Positions 28,254 through 36,481 of a stretch of DNA of 57,223 bases are shown here, piece after piece. Each line of letters opens with the position of its first letter. Positions within the stretch are counted from its first letter, which is position 1. A program made the translations under genes and the position numbers. The notes beneath the pieces were generated by a model, which did no database searches, had not been told where the DNA came from, and saw nothing but the letters and a program-made list of their open reading frames with translations. The DNA comes from Actinomycetes bacterium (lineage in GTDB: Bacteria; Actinomycetota; Acidimicrobiia; Acidimicrobiales; RAAP-2): NCBI GenBank assembly GCA_021810205.1, contig JAJZJC010000006.1, forward strand, positions 1-57,223, written 5' to 3'.

Positions 28254-29564
28254 TCAGCGACGGCTCGCCCCACGCGTCCGGCGACGAGGAGATCGGTTCT
28301 TGCGCGTGGGCGGGCCGCTGGACACGCGCCGCGAGTGAGGGGCGTCGGTGGCATCTCTGGCTCGCCGCAGCGGCGCTGCAGCGGGTCTTGCAGTAGCAAG
28401 ATCTGCGAGAGTCGAGACGTCGGGCACGCAGACGCCACCTCCGAGCCCGAGCCTTCGTTGCATGAGCTTGGTCGCTGCGACATGCTCGCTGCCAATGAGC
28501 GAAACGACCGTACCGTCGGCACCCGCCCGGCCGGTGCGCCCTGAGCGGTGGACGTAATCCGTGGCGTCGGCCGCAGGATCGAAGTGGACGACGAGCGGCA
28601 CCGCGTCGACGTGGATCCCGCGCGCGGCGATGTCGGTGGCGACGAGGACGTCGAGCTGCCCGGCACGGAACGCAGCCAGGGCCCGTTCGCGCTGACCCTG
28701 GCTGCGATCCCCGTGGATGGCCGCAGACGACAGGCCCGAGCGCGCGAGGCGGTCGGAGAGCCGGTCCGCGCCGCGCTTGGTACGGCAGAAGACGACTGCT
28801 GGCCCGCTCGCGCTGACCATCTCTGCCGTGACAGCGACGCGTTGATCGCGTTCGACACGCCAGAAGTGATGCGACACCTCGCCGCAGTCATCATGGGTCG
28901 GCGCGACGTCGTGGCGCACCGGATCGTGCTGGTAGTCGCGGATCAGCTTGTCGACGGGGCCTTCCAACGTCGCGGAGAACAAGAGGGTCTGACGCGCATC
29001 GCTGGTGCGATCGATCAGACGGCGCACCACGGGAAGAAAGCCCATGTCGGCCGTCCGGTCCGCTTCGTCGACGACCACCATGTCGACGCGCGACAGGTCA
29101 ACTGCACCTCGCTCGGCGAGATCGGTGAGGCGTCCGGGACATGCGACGAGCACATCGATGCCACGACGCAGTGCCGCAAACTGCTTCTCATAGCCGACGC
29201 CGCCGTAGACCGAGAGCACCTTGGCACCAATGATCGCCGCCAGGGGCGCGATCACGTCTTCGATCTGTGATGCCAGCTCACGGGTGGGCACGAGGACGAG
29301 CGCAGTCGGCTGTCGGCGATCCTGCTTCGCCCGAGGGCGGGCAGCGAGCCGGGAGAGCACTGCCAGCCCGAACGCCAGGGTCTTGCCGGCGCCGGTCGGT
29401 GCCTTGCCGCACACGTCGCGCCCGGCAAGCGAGTCGGGCAGGGTCGCGGCCTGCACAGGGAACGGGGACATGATGCCTCGCTGCTCGAGCGCCGCCGTCA
29501 GCTCGCGGGGCACCCCGAGGTCCGAGAAGCGGACGGGCGGCACGGAAGAAAGGGATGCGGTCAT
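28254..29564 (-). CDS. DEAD-box ATP-dependent RNA helicase, copy 1
   Basis: 436 residues. Q motif region FSDLGVPRELTAALEQRG...PFPVQAATLP, Walker A APTGAGKT, PTRELASQ, motif II DEAD (VVVDEADR), SAT (LFSATL), then domain 2 with VVFCRTKRGADRL, ATDIAARGIHV and HRSGRTGRAG. The tail of about 60 residues is basic and may bind RNA. Unwinds structured RNA, typically for ribosome assembly, RNA decay or cold growth. ATG at 29564 is confirmed by the second helicase, which begins identically. About 70 percent identical to copy 2 by eye, so a local duplication separated by an SDR gene. Confidence 0.95.
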   Translation of the reverse strand: MTASLSSVPPVRFSDLGVPRELTAALEQRGIMSPFPVQAATLPDSLAGRDVCGKAPTGAGKTLAFGLAVLSRLAARPRAKQDRRQPTALVLVPTRELASQIEDVIAPLAAIIGAKVLSVYGGVGYEKQFAALRRGIDVLVACPGRLTDLAERGAVDLSRVDMVVVDEADRTADMGFLPVVRRLIDRTSDARQTLLFSATLEGPVDKLIRDYQHDPVRHDVAPTHDDCGEVSHHFWRVERDQRVAVTAEMVSASGPAVVFCRTKRGADRLSDRLARSGLSSAAIHGDRSQGQRERALAAFRAGQLDVLVATDIAARGIHVDAVPLVVHFDPAADATDYVHRSGRTGRAGADGTVVSLIGSEHVAATKLMQRRLGLGGGVCVPDVSTLADLATARPAAAPLRRARDATDAPHSRRVSSGPPTRKNRSPRRRTRGASRR

Positions 29565-29640
29565 GAGACTCCAGTCGGTCCGAAAGAAGATGGCCGACTC
29601 GATGTACGTCTCGTGGGCCCGGCCGGCTCCGTTTTCGCCA
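29565..29640 (-). promoter_or_regulatory. Conserved structured 5' leader of helicase copy 1
   Basis: The about 75 nt before the ATG match those before helicase copy 2 almost base for base, in blocks GCCGGGCCCACGAGACGT, CATCGAGTCGGCCATC and GGACCGACTGGAGTCTC. AGTCGG pairs with CCGACT, and GAGAC pairs with GTCTC directly before the ATG, leaving GGAG between the two stems. Indels between copies are confined to the hairpin loop and are not multiples of three, so this is a non-coding RNA element. A TATGCT -10 box lies further upstream (about 29676-29681); copy 2 has the same box. Confidence 0.75.
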
Positions 29641-29857
29641 GCCACCGCCAGGCCGCGCCCGGAGGTATCGATGCAAGCATACCCCACGCGAACAAACAGC
29701 CCATCCGAGCTCGGTTGCACGATCGCTTCGTAGCGCCGGAACGGGATCGACATCTCCTCCCCGCGTCGCACAGCCAGCCAAGAGGCAGCGACTCGACCCC
29801 TCGGATCGCGCGTCGCAACAGGAGCGCACCCCTTCGCTCTCATTAGCATGCGCCCTC

Positions 29858-30661
29858 GTGGACTCACGCATTGACGCTCCTCACGTTCGGTCGGAGGACG
29901 CGCCAAGGGTGGCGGTCATCACCGGCGCCGGATCTGGCATCGGGCGGGAGATCTCTCGCCGACTCCTCGGGGCTGGTTGGCTCGTCGCCCTTGCCGGCCG
30001 ACATCGCGACACCCTGGAGGAGACGGCGAGCGGAATGCCCTACGACCGCGCTGCCACCAGTGGCTCCCATCTTGTGGTTCCCGCGGACATCACCGTGCCG
30101 GAGTCGGTCAGCCAGCTTTTCGATGCAGTGGCCACGCGGTGGGGCCGGGTGGACCTCCTCGTCAACAATGCCGGCACTTTCGGTCCCCAAGGTTCGGTCG
30201 ACGAGCTCTCGCTGGACGACTGGCGCACGGCGATCGACACCAACCTGACTGGCACGTTTCTCTGCTCGCACCACGCGATGCGGATCATGAAGACCCAGAC
30301 ACCGCGAGGTGGAAGGATCATCAACAACGGCTCGATCTCTGCGCACGTGCCACGACCGAAGAGCGCCGCCTACACCGCCACGAAGCACGCGATCACGGGG
30401 CTCACGAAGTCGATCGCGCTCGACGGGCGAGCACACGACATCGCGTGCGGACAGATAGACATCGGCAATGCGGCGACCGACATGACGGCCGCCGTCCAGC
30501 ATGGCGCGCTGCAGGCGGACGGATCGGTCGCAGCAGAAGCGACCTTCGACGCTGCACACGTCGCCGATGCGGTGCTCTTCATGGCGGCACTCCCACTCGA
30601 CGCGAACGTGCTGACCCTGACCATTGCCGCGACGAAAATGCCGTACGTCGGGCGCGGCTGA
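29858..30661 (+). CDS. Short-chain dehydrogenase/reductase (SDR)
   Basis: 267 residues, classical SDR: NAD(P)-binding TGAGSGIG at about residue 23, NNAG at about 102, catalytic Ser in NGSISA and Tyr-x3-Lys in YTATK. GTG start; TAGCAT lies eight bases before it, so this may be another leaderless mRNA. Divergent from helicase copy 1 and convergent with copy 2. Substrate not predictable. Confidence 0.9.
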   Translation: MDSRIDAPHVRSEDAPRVAVITGAGSGIGREISRRLLGAGWLVALAGRHRDTLEETASGMPYDRAATSGSHLVVPADITVPESVSQLFDAVATRWGRVDLLVNNAGTFGPQGSVDELSLDDWRTAIDTNLTGTFLCSHHAMRIMKTQTPRGGRIINNGSISAHVPRPKSAAYTATKHAITGLTKSIALDGRAHDIACGQIDIGNAATDMTAAVQHGALQADGSVAAEATFDAAHVADAVLFMAALPLDANVLTLTIAATKMPYVGRG

Positions 30662-30734
30662 TGCCAGCAGGCAAGTACGTCGCTGGTCCAGTGCTCTCGG
30701 TCAGGGTCTGAAGATCCGCTCGTGCCAGGACGGT

Positions 30735-30780
30735 CGGACCGTGCTCGGGCATCGGGCCAGGAGATCGGACCGTGCTCGGG
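30735..30780. repeat. Direct repeat at the 3' side of helicase copy 2
   Basis: CGGACCGTGCTCGGG occurs twice, at 30735-30749 and 30766-30780, the second ending 4 bp from the helicase stop codon at 30784. Same placement as the other intergenic repeats, close 3' of a stop. Confidence 0.65.
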
Positions 30781-30783
30781 TGC

Positions 30784-32109
30784 TCAGCCTCGGCTTGCCT
30801 GACGGCGCCGGTGTTGGGACGAGCGGACGGGCCTCGCGCCCCGGTCACCGGTGGGGGCCCGTGCTCCCTTCACGCTGACGCCACCAGCAGCGGTGCTCTT
30901 CACTCGGACCGCACCCGAGCGGGCGCGGCCGGCGGCGCCGAGGAGCCCAAGAGAGGGGGCGTCGGGCGAGGAGACTCCGCTCGGCAGACCCAGCCGTCGC
31001 TGTATCAGCTTGGTCGCGCCGAGGTGCTCGCTGCCGACGAGGGACACGACGGTCCCGTCGGCTCCGGCTCGCCCCGTCCGCCCCGACCGGTGGACGTAGT
31101 CGGTGGCGTCAGCTGGCGGGTCGAAGTGGACCACGAGGGGCACCGCATCGACGTGGATGCCGCGCGCCGCGACATCGGTGGCAACGAGCACGTCGAGCCG
31201 CCCGGCGCGAAATGCACCCAGGGCGCGTTCCCGCTGGCTCTGGCTGCGGTTGCCATGGATGGCGGCCGACGCAAGGCCGGATCGGGCAAGGCGGTCCGAG
31301 AGGCGGTCCGCGCCACGCTTGGTCCTGCAGAAGACCACTGCCGGGCCGCCGGCGGTGACCGCATCGGTGGTCACCGCGACCCGGTCGTTGGCTTCCACGC
31401 GCCAGAAATGATGGAGGACGTTCCCGCAGTCGGCGCCCGTGGGCTCCACGGCGTGGCGTGCTGGGTCACGCTGGTAGTCGCGAATCAACTTGTCCACCGG
31501 CCCGTCCAAGGTGGCCGAGAAGAGGAGGGTCTGCCTGGACGAGCAGGTCCTGTCGACAAGGCGACGCACCGCGGGCAGGAAACCCATGTCGGCCATCCGG
31601 TCAGCCTCGTCCACGACGACCACGTCGACGTGGGACAGGTCGACCGAGCCGCGTTCGACAAGATCGGTGAGCCGCCCAGGGCATGCGACGAGCACGTCGA
31701 TGCCACCTCGAAGGGCAGCTTGTTGCTTGGCATACCCGACGCCGCCGTAGATCGACGTCACCCGAGCACCGATGGCCGCCGCCAGCGGAACGAGCACCTC
31801 TTCGATCTGGGCTGCGAGCTCGCGCGTGGGTACCAGGACGAGCGCCGCCGGATGCCGGCGACCCCGCCGCCCTCCGCGAGGGCTGGCCGCAATTCGAGAC
31901 AGGATCGCCAGGCCGAACGCGAGCGTCTTTCCAGCGCCGGTGGGGGCCCTGCCGCACACGTCGCGCCCGGCAAGGCAGTCTGGCAACGCAACCGCCTGGA
32001 TCGGAAAGGCGGTCGTGATCCCTGCATGTTCCAGCGCGGCGCACAGCACACGGGGAACACCGAGATCCGAGAATCGGACAGGCGCGAGGGAAGGGGACGG
32101 CGTGCTCAT
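30784..32109 (-). CDS. DEAD-box ATP-dependent RNA helicase, copy 2
   Basis: 441 residues, paralogue of the helicase at 28254-29564. Same motifs: PVRFSDLGVP, Walker A APTGAGKT, PTRELAAQIEEV, VVVDEADRMADMGFLP, LFSATLDGPVDKLIRDYQ, VVFCRTKRGADRLSDRLARSGL, ATDVAARGIHVDAVPLVVHFDP, YVHRSGRTGRAG. The catalytic core is nearly identical to copy 1 while the basic C-terminal tail differs in sequence. ATG at 32109 follows the shared leader. Two such helicases side by side suggest dosage or split roles, for example one for cold and one constitutive. Confidence 0.95.
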   Translation of the reverse strand: MSTPSPSLAPVRFSDLGVPRVLCAALEHAGITTAFPIQAVALPDCLAGRDVCGRAPTGAGKTLAFGLAILSRIAASPRGGRRGRRHPAALVLVPTRELAAQIEEVLVPLAAAIGARVTSIYGGVGYAKQQAALRGGIDVLVACPGRLTDLVERGSVDLSHVDVVVVDEADRMADMGFLPAVRRLVDRTCSSRQTLLFSATLDGPVDKLIRDYQRDPARHAVEPTGADCGNVLHHFWRVEANDRVAVTTDAVTAGGPAVVFCRTKRGADRLSDRLARSGLASAAIHGNRSQSQRERALGAFRAGRLDVLVATDVAARGIHVDAVPLVVHFDPPADATDYVHRSGRTGRAGADGTVVSLVGSEHLGATKLIQRRLGLPSGVSSPDAPSLGLLGAAGRARSGAVRVKSTAAGGVSVKGARAPTGDRGARPVRSSQHRRRQASRG

Positions 32110-32187
32110 GAGACTCCAGTCGGTCCAAGGAAAGGATGGCCGACTCGATGCAACGTCTCGTGGGCCCGGCGAGCACCGTTTCACCCG
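32110..32187 (-). promoter_or_regulatory. Conserved structured 5' leader of helicase copy 2
   Basis: Second copy of the leader described at 29565-29640: same CCCACGAGACGT, CATCGAGTCGGCCATC and GGACCGACTGGAGTCTC blocks, same potential nested stems, different loop (CCTTTCCTTG). A minus-strand TATGCT (about 32219-32224) lies upstream as the probable -10 box. Confidence 0.75.
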
Positions 32188-32322
32188 CCGCCGCCGGCGG
32201 GCGCCAGCGGCATCATGAGCAGCATAGCGGAAGAGCGGCTGACAGGGCCGCCGAGACAATGCGAGTAACCTGGCGCGACGCCCACCGTCGGCGACACGTC
32301 CGGGTCCGTCGGCGAGAACAGT

Positions 32323-33324
32323 GTGCAACGAATCTGCGGAGAGATTTCCCGCCGCTCCGACCCGCCGGACATGCAGAGATGGGGGCCAGTGCCCAACAAG
32401 CTTGCGCAGGTGCCCGAAGAGGACCTCGTTCACCTGTACCTGCGCGACATCGGTCGCCACCGGCTGCTGACCAAGGAGGACGAGTGCCGACTGGCCCAGG
32501 CGGTGGAGGCGGGACGCGAGGCTCGTGACGAGCTGGCAGCAGGCGCGAAGGCCAGCCCGGCCCGCGTCCGCGAGCTCCGCCGGACCGCTCGGGCGGGTGA
32601 CGCCGCCGCGGAGACCTTCGTCACGGCCAACCTGCGCCTGGTCGTGTCGATCGCCAAGCGGTACCAGGCATCCGACCTGCCACTGCTCGATCTCGTTCAA
32701 GAGGGCAACCTCGGGCTCATGCACGCGGTCGAGAAATTCGACTGGCGAAAGGGCTTCAAATTCTCCACCTATGCCACCTGGTGGATCCGTCAGGCGATCA
32801 CCCGCGGGATCGCCAACGGCGGCCGCACAATCCGCCTGCCCGTGAACGCCGGCGAGCTCCTCAGCCAGGTGACCAGAGCCCGTGCCCGTCTCGAGGCCCA
32901 GCTCGGTCGACGGCCCAGCGTGACCGAGCTGGCTGGCGATCTCGACGTCAGCGCGGACAGGGTTCTCGACATTCTTCGTCACGTGGCCACGCCGGTCTCG
33001 CTCTCTGAGCCCTTGCGCCACGACAGCGACGCCGAGCTCGGCGACCTGGTGGAGGATCCAGGAGCGGTGTCGCCATTCGAGGCCGCCGCGGCCAGCATGC
33101 TGCCAGACCACGTGGCCACGATGCTTGCCAGCCTCGACGATCGGGAGCAGGAGATCATCCGGCTGCGGTTCGGCCTGGACCGGGGCGAGCCCCGCACCCT
33201 CGAAGAGGTCGGCACCCGCTTCGATCTCACCCGCGAGCGAATCCGCCAGATCGAAGCTCGGGCCATGTCGAAACTGCGCCACCCGACCGCCAACAAGGAC
33301 CTCCACGAGCTGCTGAGCAGCTGA
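32323..33324 (+). CDS. RNA polymerase sigma factor, sigma-70 family group 2
   Basis: 333 residues. Region 1.2 (DLVHLYLRDIGRHRLLTKEDECRLAQAVEAG), region 2 (FVTANLRLVVSIAKRYQASDLPLLDLVQEGNLGLMHAVEKFDWRKGFKFSTYATWWIRQAITRGIA), region 3 and region 4 (LEEVGTRFDLTRERIRQIEARAMSKLRHP) are complete; the long N-terminal region 1.1 of the housekeeping sigma is absent, so this is an alternative HrdB-like factor. Start uncertain: GTG 32323, ATG 32371 or GTG 32389, none with a strong ribosome site. Divergent from helicase copy 2. Precedes a run of small genes and cspA on the same strand and might transcribe them. Confidence 0.93.
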   Translation: MQRICGEISRRSDPPDMQRWGPVPNKLAQVPEEDLVHLYLRDIGRHRLLTKEDECRLAQAVEAGREARDELAAGAKASPARVRELRRTARAGDAAAETFVTANLRLVVSIAKRYQASDLPLLDLVQEGNLGLMHAVEKFDWRKGFKFSTYATWWIRQAITRGIANGGRTIRLPVNAGELLSQVTRARARLEAQLGRRPSVTELAGDLDVSADRVLDILRHVATPVSLSEPLRHDSDAELGDLVEDPGAVSPFEAAAASMLPDHVATMLASLDDREQEIIRLRFGLDRGEPRTLEEVGTRFDLTRERIRQIEARAMSKLRHPTANKDLHELLSS

Positions 33325-33481
33325 CTGCGAGTCGGCCACAGGTCTCCGCCCTCCCCGACCGACGCCACGGCGCCGCGACGCCGCGACGCGTGAGGCGGCG
33401 AACGGCAGCACGCCCCTCGCGGCGCGCAGGCTGGCGGACCCAGGGCTGGTATATTCGCGGTGTCGCCTGCTTTCGGCTGGC

Positions 33482-33658
33482 GTGGCCCCTTCGAGAACTC
33501 CCCGAGTCGGCCCGATTCGAACGGAGCTCGACATCTTCCAGCGTCAGGCCGAGCCCTTCGAGGGCCTGCCCTTCCTTACGCGGCCCGAGCACGTCGGCAT
33601 CGCGGTCATCGCAGACGAGTGGCGCCATGCTGGCGCCACCGTCCGGACGATGTCATGA
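33482..33658 (+). CDS. Small hypothetical protein, 58 residues
   Basis: GTG at 33482 to TGA at 33658; the stop overlaps the ATG of the next gene (ATGA). The peptide contains TELDIFQRQAEPFEGLPF and RPEHVGIAVIADEWRHAG, with a normal amino-acid mix. A TATATT at 33450-33455 in the otherwise empty gap after the sigma gene is a good -10 box for it. No family recognised. Its coupling to the next gene and its composition are the evidence that it is real. Confidence 0.52.
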   Translation: MAPSRTPRVGPIRTELDIFQRQAEPFEGLPFLTRPEHVGIAVIADEWRHAGATVRTMS

Positions 33659-33906
33659 CGAGCTCGGTCGGCAAGCGGCAACGGGAGCGACAGAAGCTGG
33701 AGCAGGCCCAGGCCAAGGCGGAGAGAAAAGCTGCGCGGCGCTCCGCCGGGGCGGAGCCGACCGTCGTCCAGCCGCACCGAAGCGAAGCGGAGCTCATCGA
33801 GGACTTGGCGGCACTCCATCGGGCACTCGAGGCTGCCAAGGTGTCGCCGGAGGAGTTCGAAGAACGCCGGGACCTCGTCCAGGCGCAACTCGAACAGCTC
33901 TCGTGA
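33655..33906 (+). CDS. Small charged coiled-coil protein
   Basis: 83 residues. Basic N-terminal half (SVGKRQRERQKLEQAQAKAERKAARR) typical of small actinobacterial nucleic-acid-binding proteins, then an amphipathic acidic helix pair (EAELIEDLAALHRALEAAKVSPEEFEERRDLVQAQLEQL). ATG overlaps the previous stop. Function unknown; the KRQRERQK start is common among conserved hypothetical proteins near RNA-metabolism genes. Confidence 0.65.
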   Translation: MTSSVGKRQRERQKLEQAQAKAERKAARRSAGAEPTVVQPHRSEAELIEDLAALHRALEAAKVSPEEFEERRDLVQAQLEQLS

Positions 33907-33954
33907 CCACTCACCCGACCACCATCCGAGCTGCGGCACCAACCGGGCGTCACC

Positions 33955-34329
33955 ATGCCTAGGCGGACGCACACCACAGTGCCTCGCCGACGTGCGACAG
34001 CAGCACCCGAGCGAGGCAGGGCTCCGAGGCGACAGCGGATGGCGACCCAAGAGGTGGATTCCCAAGTCTTGGCGCTGCGCGAGGGCGGCAGCTCGTACTC
34101 GGCAATTGCCCGTCAGCTCGAGCTTGGACGCGCGGTCGACGCTCACAAGAGCTTCGTTCGTGCCCTCGGTGCTCGCGATGGCCCTGAGCGCCAGCGACTC
34201 GTCGACAACGAAGAAGCGCGCCTCGATCGGCTCGAGCGACGCATCCGGGACAGAGATGCCGCGGAGCCCGAGAAGGTCACGCGCCGCGTGGCCGGCGTGG
34301 ACAAGCTCCGAGCAGCCATCCGGCCATGA
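33955..34329 (+). CDS. Small HTH-containing protein
   Basis: Up to 124 residues; the folded part starts near the in-frame ATG at 34039. DSQVLALREGGSSYSAIARQLELGRAVDAHKSFVRALGA is a helix-turn-helix of the resolvase/Trp-repressor sort, followed by a charged helix (ERQRLVDNEEARLDRLERRIRD) and a small C-terminal helix. The first 28 residues are Arg/Pro-rich and may not be translated. No partner known; likely DNA- or RNA-binding. Confidence 0.65.
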   Translation: MPRRTHTTVPRRRATAAPERGRAPRRQRMATQEVDSQVLALREGGSSYSAIARQLELGRAVDAHKSFVRALGARDGPERQRLVDNEEARLDRLERRIRDRDAAEPEKVTRRVAGVDKLRAAIRP

Positions 34330-34622
34330 CGCCCACAGGGTCGGAACCGTCCTGCGTCCTCTGTGCCGAGCCGGCGACGGAGACGATCGAGCCGCCGCGG
34401 CGGACGCTCGCTCGCGGGCTCGACCCGAGCGATCCGTCGTACTCGGTCACTGTCATACTGCCCGACATCGCGCTCTGCTCCGAGCACGCCTTCGACGTGC
34501 GCCAGGGAGAACAGCTCCTCGGATGGTGCGACGATCCGCGATGTCGAAGCTATGGGGCGCTGGGCGAGGCCTCGCACTGCGGCGACCCCTACGACAAGTT
34601 GGGCCCGGGCAAGCGGGCCTGA
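34326..34622 (+). CDS. Small Cys/His-rich protein, probable zinc binder
   Basis: 98 residues; the ATG overlaps the previous stop (ATGA). CVLC near the N-terminus, C-SEH in the middle and [10 protein letters not shown] plus H-C near the C-terminus could form one or two zinc sites. No family recognised. Second-last gene of the small-gene chain, 67 bp before cspA. Confidence 0.62.
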   Translation: MTPTGSEPSCVLCAEPATETIEPPRRTLARGLDPSDPSYSVTVILPDIALCSEHAFDVRQGEQLLGWCDDPRCRSYGALGEASHCGDPYDKLGPGKRA

Positions 34623-34689
34623 CCCACGGGCGCCCGACGTCCGACATGAAGCAACAAGAAGCAATAGAGAAAAGAAAGAGAACAAGAAC

Positions 34690-34893
34690 ATGGCAACCGG
34701 AACGGTGAAGTTCTTCAACAGTGACAAGGGATTCGGGTTCATCACCCCGAGCAGCGGGGACAAAGACGTCTTCGTGCACTACTCCAACCTGGTCGGCGAC
34801 GGCTACAAGAGCCTCGAGGAAGGCCAGCAGGTCGAGTTCGACGTGGCTCAGGGCCGCAAAGGGCCCGAGGCGCAGAACGTACGGGCTATCTAG
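34690..34893 (+). CDS. cspA: Cold-shock protein, CspA family
   Basis: 67 residues, a complete CSD fold: [16 protein letters not shown] (RNP1 KGFGFI), DVFVHYSNL (RNP2 VFVHY), [24 protein letters not shown]. Binds single-stranded RNA and DNA and melts RNA structure. The leader is strikingly purine/A-rich (GAAAAGAAAGAGAACAAGAAC), which keeps the start unstructured. Two hairpins follow the stop. Lies 67 bp after the small-gene chain, possibly in the same transcript. Confidence 0.97.
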   Translation: MATGTVKFFNSDKGFGFITPSSGDKDVFVHYSNLVGDGYKSLEEGQQVEFDVAQGRKGPEAQNVRAI

Positions 34894-34913
34894 CAGCAGT
34901 CATCCAGCAAGTC

Positions 34914-34931
34914 GGCGCTGAGAACAGCGCC
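34914..34931 (+). terminator. Hairpin after cspA
   Basis: GGCGCTG, AGAA loop, CAGCGCC: a 7-bp perfect stem with a tetraloop, 20 bp after the cspA stop, no T tract. Confidence 0.55.
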
Positions 34932-34938
34932 ACGACCC

Positions 34939-35008
34939 GGAAACGCCCTTCTGGCAAGGGAGCACGTGGAAGTTCAAGCTCCACGACCCCCGACAGGAGG
35001 GCGTTTCC
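34939..35008 (+). ncRNA. Long base-paired element downstream of cspA
   Basis: GGAAACGCCCTTCTG at the left end pairs with CAGGAGGGCGTTTCC at the right end (15 pairs, one G-U), enclosing a second perfect 6-bp stem CGTGGA/TCCACG and a possible GGG/CCC pair. This gives a rod of about 70 nt. It could be a terminator of unusual size, a 3'-UTR stabiliser or a small RNA; it is not a tRNA. Confidence 0.45.
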
Positions 35009-35065
35009 GTGTCGCTTGGGAGTCGCGCCACGAGTCGCGATGCCGCGTACCCGGACAGCAGTGGT

Positions 35066-35440
35066 TCAGCGGCGGGCGAGGCGCCGCCCGCTCTCGATGG
35101 CGGGCGGCGTGTAGTTGAGCTCGAAGTGGTGGTAGAGCGCGGACTCGTCAGCCTGCGAGAGCTCCTCCCCGTGCATCGCGAGATCCGGCGCCGTACGAAC
35201 CTGCTCCTTGGTCACCTGCACCTGCAGGGCATCGGGGCCGATCTGAATGCCTCCCAGGGGCACGAACGTGAGGTGGCGGCCAATGAAGCCCTCCTTGACC
35301 GTGCCGAACTGGGGCTCGTCCGTCTCAACGTCGACGTACACGTCCTGCAGCTTGCCGATCTTTTCTCCGTTGCGGTCGACAAGCATCTTGCCGTGCCATT
35401 CGGTCACATTCCAGTTCGCCTGGGCCGGATCGTCGGTCAT
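35066..35440 (-). CDS. PRC-barrel domain protein
   Basis: 124 residues. WHGKMLVDRNGEKIGKLQDVYVDVETDEPQFGTVKEG is a PRC-barrel beta domain, followed by FVPLGGIQIGPDALQVQVTKEQV and a helical C-terminus. ATG at 35440 has GAGGAGG six bases upstream; the longer open frame upstream is not supported. Such single-domain proteins act in RNA metabolism or stress in actinobacteria; exact role unknown. Confidence 0.88.
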   Translation of the reverse strand: MTDDPAQANWNVTEWHGKMLVDRNGEKIGKLQDVYVDVETDEPQFGTVKEGFIGRHLTFVPLGGIQIGPDALQVQVTKEQVRTAPDLAMHGEELSQADESALYHHFELNYTPPAIESGRRLARR

Positions 35441-35625
35441 CGCAACCTCCTCGCTCCTGGCTCCCAGCGTACCGAGAAGCGACCCATGGACGAGACGACT
35501 GAGCGATTCCTGATCCGTCGCCCTCGCTCGCTCGGACGCTCCGACGGGGCCACGACGGTCCTCGACGGCCGCGGACCCACGGGAACTGCTCGCCCGAACT
35601 GCCCACACGAACCGCAGGAGCGCCG

Positions 35626-36372
35626 CTATTCGCGTGGTCTCCGACCAGCGTCAGGCAAGGACCATGCGTCGGGGTCGAGCGTGCCGTCGACGGCGGCGCG
35701 TGCGACCTCGGTGAGCCGAAGATTGTGGTTGCGAGCGTAGCCACGGAGCCGGTCGAAGGCTCCGGAGAGGTCGACGCCTGCACGTTCTGCGATGATGCCC
35801 TTGGCTTGCTCGATGACGATGCGGCTGTTGAGCGCGTACGTGAGCTGCTCGTTGGTGCGCTGGTGCTCGTCGGCGCTGCGGTGCTGGATGATGCTGATCG
35901 CAGCCAGATCGGCGAAGGCACGGGCGACCACGGTGTCGGCCTCGCTCATCGGGACGACTCCGACACTGAACAGGTTCAGTGCCCCGATGGTGGTGTCCCG
36001 GAGTCGTAGGGGCAGGGCGGAGACCGACTGAAAACCGGCTTCGATCGCGGCCACCGAAAAGCGCGGCCACGGGTCGCTTCCGGCCCGCAGGATCACATGG
36101 TCGACGGACTCTCCGCTGCAGTAGGCATCCAAGCAGGGCCCCTCGTCGGCTTGGAGCTCGAAGAGCTCCAGGATCCTCATCGCCTCACTGGAGGACGCGA
36201 CGAGACGGATGTCGCCCTGCACCGTGGCAACCATGACCCCCGCGGCGGAGATCCCCAGCAGTTCGACGCAGCGCGCCGCCAGCCCAGTGAGCAGCTCGAC
36301 CACGTCGAAATCGCCGACGAGGGTGTCGGCCATCTCGACCAGCGCTCTTACGACCAGGTTTTCTCGTGCCAT
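35626..36372 (-). CDS. GAF-ANTAR domain transcription antiterminator
   Basis: 248 residues. GAF domain at about 15-165 (GISAAGVMVATVQGDIRLVASSSE, DEGPCLDAYCSG, SVSALPLRLRDTTIGALNLFS) and C-terminal ANTAR at about 175-235 (LNSRIVIEQAKGIIAERAGVDLSGAFDRLRGYARNHNLRLTEVA). ANTAR domains bind paired hexanucleotide RNA stem-loops and prevent termination. GAGAGGA precedes the ATG. The next gene upstream on the same strand is of the same type. Confidence 0.92.
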   Translation of the reverse strand: MARENLVVRALVEMADTLVGDFDVVELLTGLAARCVELLGISAAGVMVATVQGDIRLVASSSEAMRILELFELQADEGPCLDAYCSGESVDHVILRAGSDPWPRFSVAAIEAGFQSVSALPLRLRDTTIGALNLFSVGVVPMSEADTVVARAFADLAAISIIQHRSADEHQRTNEQLTYALNSRIVIEQAKGIIAERAGVDLSGAFDRLRGYARNHNLRLTEVARAAVDGTLDPDAWSLPDAGRRPRE

Positions 36373-36481
36373 CTAGGTCCTCTCGATTACCAGGATATTC
36401 GACGGCGGTGCGGAGAGCCGGGCTCCACTCGCCACTTGCGGCGGCACGTACCGTCTGGCACCGCAATGACCGCGTCGTCGG

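Noticed and set aside
32110-33534. Minus-strand extension of helicase copy 2 to 916 codons
   Set aside because: Antisense to the sigma factor and through the conserved leader; the paralogue proves the start at 32109.
33903-33962. 19-codon GTG-started ORF between two small genes
   Set aside because: Overlaps the previous stop neatly, but its Thr/Pro/Ala sequence is too short to judge and has no other support.
34939-35008. tRNA gene after cspA
   Set aside because: Length about 70 and a TTCAA loop invite it, but there is no anticodon arm and the outer stem is 15 pairs, not 7.
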